Assembly (NCBI RefSeq): GCF_003931915.1
Contig: NZ_RSAA01000014.1
Span: 248,001 to 312,000 of the forward strand
From: Saccharopolyspora rhizosphaerae
GTDB lineage: Bacteria; Actinomycetota; Actinomycetes; Mycobacteriales; Pseudonocardiaceae
DNA: 64,000 nt
Reading direction: 5' to 3'
The notes under the pieces were generated by a model. The model was not told where the DNA came from, ran no database searches, and saw only the letters and a list, made by a program, of their open reading frames with translations. Positions 38,901 through 45,155 of this stretch are shown here, piece after piece; position 1 is the first letter of the stretch, and each line of letters opens with the position of its first letter. The translations under genes were made by a program, and so were the position numbers.

Positions 38901-39597
38901 GGTCGTCGGCGATCAGCCGCAGCCGGGCGTCGCGCAGGTCGGCCTGCACGGTCTGCGCCTTGCGGGCGATCTCGGCCTGCTTGCCCAGCGGTTTGAGCTG
39001 GCGCCGCAGCTCGCTGGTGAGGTCGGTCAGACGCGTCAGGTTGGCCTGCATCGCGTCGAGCTTGCGGAGCGCCTTCTCCTTGCGCTTGCGGTGCTTGAGC
39101 ACACCCGCGGCCTCTTCGACGAGGCGGCGCGTCTCGTCGGGCTTGGCCTGCAGGATCGACGACAGCTGGCCCTGACCGACGATGACGTGCATCTCGCGGC
39201 CGATGCCGGAGTCCGACAGCAGTTCCTGCACGTCCATCAGCCGGCAGCTGTTGCCGTTGATCTCGTACTCGCTGGCGCCGTCGCGGAACATCCGGCGGGT
39301 GATGGAGACTTCGGTGTACTCGATCGGCAACGCGCCGTCGGCGTTGTCGATGGTCAGCGTGACCTCGGCGCGACCCAGCGGGGCGCGGCCCGCGGTGCCC
39401 GCGAAGATCACGTCCTCCATCTTGCCGCCGCGCAGGTCCTTGGCGCCCTGCTCGCCCATCACCCAGCGCAGGGCGTCGAGCACGTTGGACTTGCCGGAAC
39501 CGTTCGGGCCGACGACGCAGGTGATCCCCGGCTCGAAGCGCAGCGTGGTGGCCGAAGCGAAGGACTTGAACCCCTTCAGCGTCAGGCTCTTGAGATG
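35956..39597 (-). CDS. smc: chromosome segregation protein SMC
   Basis: SMC, with ScpA and ScpB, compacts and separates daughter chromosomes. The 1213-residue protein has MHLKSLTLKGFKSFA (GTG start) and Walker A GPNGSGKSN. Long coiled coils run from about 170 to 500 and from 660 to 1020, around a hinge (near residues 505-660). The C-terminal head has LSLLSGGEKSLTAVAM and the Walker B FYVMDEVEAALDD. The length fits actinobacterial SMC. An in-frame GTG start 13 codons upstream is possible but would be unlike the family. It follows acyP by 91 bases. Confidence 0.96.
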   Translation of the reverse strand, partial: HLKSLTLKGFKSFASATTLRFEPGITCVVGPNGSGKSNVLDALRWVMGEQGAKDLRGGKMEDVIFAGTAGRAPLGRAEVTLTIDNADGALPIEYTEVSITRRMFRDGASEYEINGNSCRLMDVQELLSDSGIGREMHVIVGQGQLSSILQAKPDETRRLVEEAAGVLKHRKRKEKALRKLDAMQANLTRLTDLTSELRRQLKPLGKQAEIARKAQTVQADLRDARLRLIADDLVTARAELARDEADQETARAKRTEVERALQFAQSEEKTLEEAVAADAPRLNKAQETWYRLSALEERLRGTLRLAAERHRHLTEQTEEHRPGRDPDQLDAEAEEAAEHEVELREQVEEAREALQEVVQHRSDLESQLKQAEQAHMAAVRAIADRREGAARLSGQVESLRGKVSDSAAEIERLTEQLEEATARAEEAHSAVADAEEESGGQDSDDAGLQERHQNAAQARDAARARVEELVKEERAAEREIASWKARVDALSMGLQRKDGAGALLSAGDRVPGLLGSVAALLTVEPGAEAALAAALGAVADAVVVRGVTDAVEALNLLKSDDAGRSGVVIGSDADVDRSNWPQLPGSARWAVDLLSAPDELKGAVLSALDRVAVVDTLDDARDLVQAEPSVRAVTSAGDVLGAHWATGGSDDQQSVIEVRAAVDEAEAELAGAERRLEQHSAALEGARAEEESRRAEARAAQEQINEAKVARARSTERLSSLQRAARNASSEVERITEQRAKVEQTRDQSLTKLAELEERLEAVKNEQEEAAEPDTDERDRLSSELTAVRQQEMDARLTQRTAEERARAVQGKADQLRRAARHEREARARAEAAREARQRAARVTQAVVDGAETALERISVSLQAATEERDVAQAKQSEHEQALGVVRARVRELSGELEKLTDAVHRDEVVRAEQRLRIEQLETKIIEDFGIGLDDLVDEYGPTVPVPPSPAEVAEYEAAKERGDEVSAPPPVPYDRATQERRAKRAEKDLSLLGKVNPLALEEFAALEERYKFLSTQLEDLKDSRRDLLSVVKEVDEKILEVFSSAFQDVAKEFEVVFKVLFPGGEGRLTLTDPEDMLTTGVEVEARPPGKKVKRLSLLSGGEKSLTAVAMLVAIFRARPSPFYVMDEVEAALDDTNLRRLITLLDQLRTTSQLIIITHQKPTMEIADALYGVTMRGDGITQVISQRLKGKSDRSEPEPEGAPEEGDVASVLE

Positions 39598-39688
39598 CAC
39601 GGCTGCCGTCGACCTTCCCGTCGGTTGCGCGACCACGTCCGGGAGACTCTACCGTCGATCGACGCGAACTCGACGCAGAACCGCAGGT

Positions 39689-39973
39689 TCAACGCTCGAC
39701 GAAGCCCGTGAGGTCGCCCTTGGGTTCCATCCACAGCTCGGCCACGTGGTCCACCCGGCCCGGGGTCGCGCCGGAACGCAAGGCTTCGAGGAGTTGCTCG
39801 CAGGCCTCCCGCGGCCCTTCGGCGACGACCTCGACGCGGCTGGCGGGCAGGTTGGTGGCGCTGCCGACCAGCCCGAGCTCCAACGCGCGAGAACGCGTCC
39901 ACCAGCGAAAACCCACGCCCTGCACCTGTCCGTGCACACGCGCGATCAGTCGTGCCCGTTCCGAATCCGTCAC
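39689..39973 (-). CDS. acyP: acylphosphatase
   Basis: This enzyme hydrolyses carboxyl-phosphate bonds such as acetyl or carbamoyl phosphate. The 94-residue protein has ARVHGQVQGVGFRWWTRSRA with the catalytic Arg23, then GLVGSATNLPASRVEVVAEG with the catalytic Asn41. In most members the second motif reads GWVRN; here it is GSATN. The small basic fold is otherwise complete. It lies upstream of smc in the same direction, as in many actinobacteria. Confidence 0.92.
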   Translation of the reverse strand: MTDSERARLIARVHGQVQGVGFRWWTRSRALELGLVGSATNLPASRVEVVAEGPREACEQLLEALRSGATPGRVDHVAELWMEPKGDLTGFVER

Positions 39974-40044
39974 GGCCCCGATGATGCCGCGTCCTCGCGG
40001 AGCTCACACCAGCGGCGGTTGATCGAACCGCAACCAGGCCCCGG

Positions 40045-40050
40045 TATGAT
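40045..40050 (+). promoter_or_regulatory. possible -10 of the mucin-like gene pair
   Basis: TATGAT is a near-perfect -10, 69 bases before the ATG. A TTGATC lies 20 bases upstream, too far for a normal -35, so only the -10 is suggested. Confidence 0.35.
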
Positions 40051-40118
40051 CCGCCAGATCCCGGCGCGAGCCGGGGTGGACGGGGGACGAGACGGACCGA
40101 CACGAGTTGGGGCACCCG

Positions 40119-40604
40119 ATGGACCCGTTAGACGTGGAAGACCCGGACGCCCGGCCGAAGCGGCTGGTGGTGCTCGCCGCGTCCGGCATCGCCGTCGCCA
40201 CGGTCTTCGCCACCACCGCTGCAGTCGTGGCGGGTTCCAGCCGGCAGGAGTCCGCCGGTCCGGACATCACGCTGCACCCCACGACCTCGCGGACGACGGC
40301 CACCTCCTACACGACCGCGCCGCCGATGCCGCCGGGCCCGCCGATCACCGGCACCACGAGCTCGGAGACCTCCAGCAGCGGCGAGACGTCGTCGTCCACG
40401 CGCACCTCCACGTCGACGACGACCTCGACGACCGAGGCACCGCCACCGCCTCCCACCACGACGACGCGCACGCCGAAACCGACGCCCACCCGGCCTTCGC
40501 CGACCCGGCCGCCGACGTCGCCTCCCACCACGACGACGACCAAGCCCAGCCCGACGCAACCGACTCCGTCGGCCAGCTCCAGCTCGACCCAGTTCCCGAA
40601 CTGA
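40119..40604 (+). CDS. single-pass protein with Ser/Thr/Pro-rich extracellular tail
   Basis: The 161-residue protein has a cytosolic stretch of about 18 residues, one hydrophobic helix (LVVLAASGIAVATVFATTAA), and an extracellular region of about 110 residues made almost only of Thr, Ser and Pro (TSTSTTTSTTEAPPPPP, TRPSPTRPPTSPP). This looks like a disordered, probably O-mannosylated stalk with no folded domain at the end. No function can be assigned. Its stop overlaps the start of a small Cys-rich protein gene (TGATG), so both are translated together. Confidence 0.72.
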   Translation: MDPLDVEDPDARPKRLVVLAASGIAVATVFATTAAVVAGSSRQESAGPDITLHPTTSRTTATSYTTAPPMPPGPPITGTTSSETSSSGETSSSTRTSTSTTTSTTEAPPPPPTTTTRTPKPTPTRPSPTRPPTSPPTTTTTKPSPTQPTPSASSSSTQFPN

Positions 40605-40792
40605 TGTCCCTGGCAGTGCACGCGTGCCGGTCGCTGTGCTCGTGGCACCGGACTCCCCGGGAGCTCGACGGGCTTCCGCTGCTGGCCTGCCGGGGGTGCG
40701 GTTCGCAGTGGATCCGCAGCGAGGGCTGGACCCCGATCGACCACACCGGCCGCATCCCGGACGACGTCCGCGCGGAGCTGCGGAAGCGCTGA
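40604..40792 (+). CDS. 62-residue Cys-rich, probably zinc-binding protein
   Basis: The ATG shares its A with the TGA of the upstream gene, and the frame stays open for 62 residues with strong high-GC codon bias. It has Cys8, Cys12 and His15 (HACRSLCSWH), then Cys29 and Cys32 (LACRGCGSQW), a pattern that could bind one zinc as a ribbon. The rest (IRSEGWTPIDHTGRIPDDVR) is polar. I know no described family. It converges on the P-loop kinase gene with a single base between stop codons. Confidence 0.65.
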   Translation: MSLAVHACRSLCSWHRTPRELDGLPLLACRGCGSQWIRSEGWTPIDHTGRIPDDVRAELRKR

Positions 40793-40793
40793 G

Positions 40794-41408
40794 TCAGCTC
40801 GGGTCGCCGTCCACCACGAGATCCGCCCGGCCCCGGGTCGCGGCGACGGCCTCGGCGTTGCGCTCGTCGCTGCGGTGGACCCATTCCGCGGCCTGCTCCG
40901 GTGTCCGGCCGTAGCGGACGTGCCGGTCGATCAGCCGCTGCACGCGAACCTCGTCCGAAGGCGCGAGGAACCAGCACTCGTCGAGCAGACCGCGCACCTG
41001 CGACCAGGGTTGGGTGTCGAGCAGCAGGTAGTTGCCCTCGGTGATCACCAGCGGGACCTCGGGTTCCACGGCGATCTCGGCGGCGAAGGACTCCTCGACC
41101 TCGCGGTGGAAGTTCGGCGCGTACACCGTCTCGGCGCCCTCGCGGATCCGCCGCAGCAACGCGACGTACCCGGCGGCGTCGAAGGTGTCCGGAGCACCTT
41201 TGCGGTCGGTGCGGCCCAACCGCTCCAACTGCGCGTTGGCCAGGTGGAACCCGTCCATCGGGACCATGACGGCGGAGTCACCGAGCTCACGCAGGACCCG
41301 CTCGGCCACGGTCCCCTTGCCGGCCCCGGGCGCTCCGGTGATCCCCAGGAGCCGCCGTTGTCCACCCTCCGCGAGCCGCTTCGCCCGCGCGATCAACTCC
41401 GAGTACAC
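40794..41408 (-). CDS. nucleoside/pantothenate kinase-like P-loop protein
   Basis: The 204-residue protein has Walker A GAPGAGKG near residue 25-32 and VPMDGFHLANAQLERLG. APNFHREVEE and VITEGNYLLLDTQPW follow; the order is that of the uridine kinase/PanK-like family (YfdR/FrcK-like proteins). The C terminus has RHVRYGRTPEQAAEWV. The real substrate is unknown; distant relatives phosphorylate sugars or pantothenate. The GTG preceded by GGAGGAGGATGAGG is chosen; a GTG six codons upstream lies inside that site. Confidence 0.82.
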   Translation of the reverse strand: MYSELIARAKRLAEGGQRRLLGITGAPGAGKGTVAERVLRELGDSAVMVPMDGFHLANAQLERLGRTDRKGAPDTFDAAGYVALLRRIREGAETVYAPNFHREVEESFAAEIAVEPEVPLVITEGNYLLLDTQPWSQVRGLLDECWFLAPSDEVRVQRLIDRHVRYGRTPEQAAEWVHRSDERNAEAVAATRGRADLVVDGDPS

Positions 41409-41441
41409 GCCCTCATCCTCCTCCACCCGTTCCCGGGTGGT

Positions 41442-42287
41442 TCAGCGGAGGCCGGGGTGGAGGCCTGCGCCGGGAGCGTTGGCCGAGGCGTCGTCCCACA
41501 CCTCGGCGAGGAGGTCCCGAACGTACTCGGCCAGGCGGGCGTTGTCGGCCGGGGCGAGGGTGCTCCACGCCCGCCCGTCGCCGCTGCGACGGACGACGTG
41601 CAGGTAACGGCCCCGGCCGGTGTCGTGGAAGGCGACGACGCGACCGGCCCGCTCGGGCTTGCCGCGACCGGGGTTGCCTTCTGCGCCGAACTGGCCGCGC
41701 ACCCCCATGCCGTCGGCCATGTTCGCGACGTCAGCGGCGTCGTCGTGCGTGATGCCGAGGATGCGCAGCTCGTCGGTGAGACCCAGCGGGTTCCCCGCGC
41801 CGGCGGCGTCGGCTGCCTGGCGCAGGACGTCGTTGGGCAGGCTCACCGCGCGTCCCGGACCGGGCGGCACGTCACCGGCCACCGACACGGCGGCTTCGGC
41901 CAGCGCACCACCCCGGACCGGGGTCAGCTCCACCACGTCGCCGTCGACGACCGTCAGCAGCCCTTCACCGCCGTTGGCGCAGGCCAGGGCACGGATCGAG
42001 CGGTCGGCCCAGATCCGGCCGTCGATGCTGCGCTGCGGCCGGTCCAGCAGCCCGAGCAGGTCGGCGAGCTCGACCTCGACGCGATCGCGCTTCGTCTCGG
42101 CGAGCCGCTTGTGCCGCAACGATTCCCACGCCCCGGCGACGAGCTCCGCGCGCTTCGAGTAGGTGCTCCCCGGGCTGGGCACGTCGAGGACGACGTGCCG
42201 TCGTTCGTCGAGCCCGGCTGCTTCGCAGACCACGTCGAACTCCAGCGCGGACAGGTGGATCGGCTCTGCTTCGGCTCCGGGACGCAC
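41442..42287 (-). CDS. EspG-family type VII secretion chaperone
   Basis: EspG proteins bind PE-PPE dimers in the cytosol and deliver them to the ESX channel. This 281-residue protein has the family features HLSALEFDVVCEAAGL at the start, the RIWADRSIRALAC core strand and the FHDTGRGRYLHVVRRSGDG hairpin near residue 225. It lies 2 bases downstream of a PPE-like gene, the usual partner. The GTG start has no obvious alternative. No ESX core gene (eccB-E) is in the window, so this set must use machinery encoded elsewhere. Confidence 0.85.
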   Translation of the reverse strand: MRPGAEAEPIHLSALEFDVVCEAAGLDERRHVVLDVPSPGSTYSKRAELVAGAWESLRHKRLAETKRDRVEVELADLLGLLDRPQRSIDGRIWADRSIRALACANGGEGLLTVVDGDVVELTPVRGGALAEAAVSVAGDVPPGPGRAVSLPNDVLRQAADAAGAGNPLGLTDELRILGITHDDAADVANMADGMGVRGQFGAEGNPGRGKPERAGRVVAFHDTGRGRYLHVVRRSGDGRAWSTLAPADNARLAEYVRDLLAEVWDDASANAPGAGLHPGLR

Positions 42288-42289
42288 CG

Positions 42290-43621
42290 TCAGCCCTGCT
42301 TCTCCGGCTCGTCGCCGTCGGCGTCGTCCCCGGTCGGCTCGGCCTCCTCGGCCTCCGGCTCGACCTCCTCGGCCTCCGGCTCGACGTGGCCGAGCACAGC
42401 GGGCGCGACCAGGCGGTCGTCGTCGAACGGGGTTTCCTCGGCGGTGTACTTGTTCTCGTGCTCGGTGTCCTCGCCGGGCTTGTCGCCACGCGTCGCCGCC
42501 GGGGACATCACCGACCCCGGCGCCGGCCGGCTGCCGGGGGTGCCGCCCGCGGCCTTGCCCGCCACGGTGTCGCCGGGACCGCCGCCGACGGACCCGCCAC
42601 GCGGGTTCGCCGGGGTCTTCGACTCGCCCGCGCCTGGAACCACCCCGGGCCCGGTCGCGGTCGCCGGGGTCCGCCCACCGACGAACTTGCTCGCCGCGTA
42701 GGCCCCGATCCCGGCCACGGCCGCACCGCCTGCGGCGATCCCGAGAACGGTGCCGGTGCCGAGCCCATCTCCGGTGCTCTGCCCGGCCTGCGGGTCCGGT
42801 TCGGTGCCGAACTCGGCGGCGTGCTCGTCCGGCTGCTGCTCGTCGGGACGCGGCTGCTCGTCCGGACGACCACCGGGGCGCTGGCCTGCGGGTGGTGGCG
42901 CCGCAGGAAGTTTCGGCGGAGCGTGCCGGTCCCCGCGGGGCTGCCCGCCACCGGCCGTCCCACCGACGACGGCACCGGTGCCCTCCCCCGCGGAGCCTCC
43001 CGGGGTGGACCCGAACGACCCGATCCCGGCCGACGGCGTCGACCCGGGCGGGGCCGCGGGCACGACCGCGGCGGCCGGCATCGACGGCAGCGGCTGGTAG
43101 GTCTGGGCCTGCTCGACCGAGGTGTCGCGGTAGTTCGACAGCGCCGCCTGCGCCGCCCGCTTCTGCGCCTCGATCTGCTTGGCCTCCTGGTCGTAGTCGC
43201 TCTCATAGCCGAAACCGCCGCCAGCCCACTCGAAGACGTTCTCCGACTGCTCGTGCCCCAGCTCGTCGGGGTTCGGCAACGTGTGCCGCGCCGACTCGTA
43301 GCCGCCTGCCTGCGCGGCCACGCTGCTCGCGGACACCGCGAGCGGATCGGGGGCGTCACCGAGGGCCACGCTCTGCTGCCGGGTCGCCTCCGCCGCCAGG
43401 CTTCCCGCGCTGCCGTGCCACTCGACCTGCAGCTTCGCCAGTTCGCGGCGCAGCGTGTCGTCGAGGTCGACGACGACCTGCACGCACTTGTCCAGGGCGC
43501 GCACAGCCCCCTGCATCGCCTGGGTGCCCTGGCCCTGCTTGATCTGGGCGATCCACTCCTGCAATTCCGGGATGTCCATCCCCTGGAAGCGGATGTCGCG
43601 GAGCGGGTCGATGTAGGTCAC
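42290..43621 (-). CDS. PPE-like type VII secretion substrate
   Basis: The 443-residue protein starts with a helical PPE-like domain of about 170 residues holding the W-x-G motif VEWHGSAGSL. A Pro/Gly-rich low-complexity region (residues 180-300) follows, then a hydrophobic GTGTVLGIAAGGAAVAGIGA segment, and an acidic tail with VEPEAEEVEPEAEEAEP. It is encoded between a DUF3558 lipoprotein and espG. As in other actinomycetes it probably pairs with the PE-like protein encoded upstream and is exported through an ESX system. Confidence 0.82.
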   Translation of the reverse strand: MTYIDPLRDIRFQGMDIPELQEWIAQIKQGQGTQAMQGAVRALDKCVQVVVDLDDTLRRELAKLQVEWHGSAGSLAAEATRQQSVALGDAPDPLAVSASSVAAQAGGYESARHTLPNPDELGHEQSENVFEWAGGGFGYESDYDQEAKQIEAQKRAAQAALSNYRDTSVEQAQTYQPLPSMPAAAVVPAAPPGSTPSAGIGSFGSTPGGSAGEGTGAVVGGTAGGGQPRGDRHAPPKLPAAPPPAGQRPGGRPDEQPRPDEQQPDEHAAEFGTEPDPQAGQSTGDGLGTGTVLGIAAGGAAVAGIGAYAASKFVGGRTPATATGPGVVPGAGESKTPANPRGGSVGGGPGDTVAGKAAGGTPGSRPAPGSVMSPAATRGDKPGEDTEHENKYTAEETPFDDDRLVAPAVLGHVEPEAEEVEPEAEEAEPTGDDADGDEPEKQG

Positions 43622-43630
43622 CGCAGCCCC

Positions 43631-44236
43631 CTAGCTCCGAGCCTGCAACGTGCTGACGACGGAATGCGCCGCCGTCTGGGCCTTCTCGCACATCTGGTCC
43701 GCGGTCATGGCGTTCGGCGTCTGGAGCTGCATGTTGACCCACACCGTCTGGCCCGGCGCCGCATCGACGAACGCATCGCACCCGAGGCTCTCGCCGCCGT
43801 TGATCTGGCTTTGGACCGCGCCGAAACCGTTCAGCTCGTAGCTCTGGCAAGTTCCCGGACTGGAGTTGATCTTGCCCAGGAACAGGTCGATGGCCTCAGG
43901 AACGATCCGCACGCCGATGGCGAAGCGCGCCGCACCGGTGTCCCCGAGGTAGCCGCACCCGTTGTAGTTGCTGCCGTCCTTGGGCAGCGGCTCTCCCGGC
44001 CCCACCTGCAACGACGTCAGCTGCTCGACGCTCATCCAGGTGCAGACGTCGGAATCCTGCTTGCCCGCCACCGGGAGCTCCCCCGGTCGCTGCGGGAGGT
44101 CCGGCGATGCGGGCGTAGCCGGCGGAGGAGCCGGATCGGGGCCGTTGACCGTGCACCCGGCCAGTGCGATGACGGCGGCAGCGGAGGCAACCGCCGCTGC
44201 GAACCCACTACCGAGGCGCACCGGCAGTCTCCTCAC
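43631..44236 (-). CDS. DUF3558-type lipoprotein
   Basis: The 201-residue protein has a lipoprotein signal with the lipobox LAGC (Cys28), so the mature part is tethered outside the membrane. The domain has VCTWMSVEQLTSL, then NYNGCGYLGDTGAARFAIGV and SLGCDAFVDAAPGQTVWV, matching the DUF3558 pattern with its four conserved cysteines. Function is unknown, although members recur beside type VII substrates. The GTG overlaps the preceding stop by 4 bases; a second GTG five codons later has a better-placed GAGGAG. Confidence 0.83.
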   Translation of the reverse strand: MRRLPVRLGSGFAAAVASAAAVIALAGCTVNGPDPAPPPATPASPDLPQRPGELPVAGKQDSDVCTWMSVEQLTSLQVGPGEPLPKDGSNYNGCGYLGDTGAARFAIGVRIVPEAIDLFLGKINSSPGTCQSYELNGFGAVQSQINGGESLGCDAFVDAAPGQTVWVNMQLQTPNAMTADQMCEKAQTAAHSVVSTLQARS

Positions 44237-44598
44237 CTCGTGCTCCGCTTCGACTGGAACGAAGCGCTGATCTCTTCGTCGGTGTAGCCGTAATGCTTGG
44301 CCGCCTCGCCCAGCTGCTCACCGAGCGCGAGCACGTTGTCCACGTACTGCTGGAGCCGGTGGAAGTGCGAGTCGGGGTTCCCCAGCAGGTTCGCGGTCCA
44401 CACGGCCGCAGCGCGCTGGGAGATCTGGTCGCCGGCCGGCGGACTCACGGCGAGGCTCGGGGCGAGGTCGTTCAACCGCTGGCTCGCTTCTTCGGCCGCG
44501 GCCAGGATGGTCTTGCGCACTTCGAGCACGTTGTCCTTGTTGACCGTGATGGCCTGGCCGGCCGCTCCGGGCGGCGCGGGCGGCGGTGGTGTCGTCAT
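44233..44598 (-). CDS. PE-like/WXG100-like type VII secretion substrate
   Basis: The 121-residue protein is a predicted helical hairpin (VLEVRKTILAAAEEASQRLN, then HFHRLQQYVDNVLALGEQLG) followed by YGYTDEE. Tyr103-x-x-x-Asp107 matches the YxxxD/E export signal of type VII secretion. The ATG after GGGGGGC is chosen; an in-frame extension of 38 residues upstream is unlike the group. It heads a tight four-gene run: this gene, DUF3558 lipoprotein, PPE-like, espG. Confidence 0.8.
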   Translation of the reverse strand: MTTPPPPAPPGAAGQAITVNKDNVLEVRKTILAAAEEASQRLNDLAPSLAVSPPAGDQISQRAAAVWTANLLGNPDSHFHRLQQYVDNVLALGEQLGEAAKHYGYTDEEISASFQSKRSTR

Positions 44599-45040
44599 CG
44601 CGGGAGCCCCCCAGGTCGCGGCGGCACTGATCACCAGGTCGGGCCCGACACTAGCAGCGCCGCAGGACGCCGAGCACCGCTTTGCGCGAACTTCCCCGCC
44701 CCTCCTCAGCATTGTTGGATGTCATTAGCGATGATCTTCATCCACTGCTGTGCTGCCAGGCACACCCCCGCGCGGGCGGGGCGGACACCCCGCTGGAAAC
44801 CCCGGCCCCTCCGCGAAGGGGGCGCGAGCCCAGGCGAGGCCCTGTCGCCACCGCGAGAGGACGGTTCCACCTGAAGCCCCCCGACCTCGTCGAGCCACCG
44901 AGGGCAACCGACTGACAGCGAGGGCAGCAACCCACGAACCCAACGGGGCCACACCCCGGCACGGCCTCCCCGAGCGCCGCTTCCTCCCGGTTTCGGCTGG
45001 TCTGCGCGGTTTGCGGGTGGGTGACTTCACTCCGGAGTTG
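44599..45040. other. divergent intergenic region, no gene seen
   Basis: About 440 bases between the PE-like gene and asnB hold no supported coding frame. It must contain the promoters of both; apart from the GTTTC-N17-GTTAC motif just after it, I recognise no element. Confidence 0.35.
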
Positions 45041-45067
45041 GTTTCATCGATGCAACGATCTCGTTAC
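45041..45067 (+). promoter_or_regulatory. possible GlnR-type site upstream of asnB
   Basis: GTTTC, 17 bases, GTTAC; on the minus strand this is GTAAC-N17-GAAAC, identical in half-sites and spacing to the motif upstream of amt. Here the middle half-site (GTTGC) is also close to GTNAC with 6-base gaps on both sides. It lies 89 bases before the asnB ATG. Confidence 0.4.
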
Positions 45068-45155
45068 CCTAGCTAACAAGTCGGTGCGTGGGAAACCTCG
45101 TTGCGAAGCGCCCGAAAACCGCAGGAAACGTACGAGATTGGGGATACGTCCGGAC

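Noticed and set aside
36121-39711. Plus-strand open frame of 1196 codons opposite smc
   Set aside because: Its Leu/Gly/Asp-rich composition is that of the antisense of a Glu/Ala/Arg-rich coiled-coil gene, and SMC is unmistakable on the other strand.
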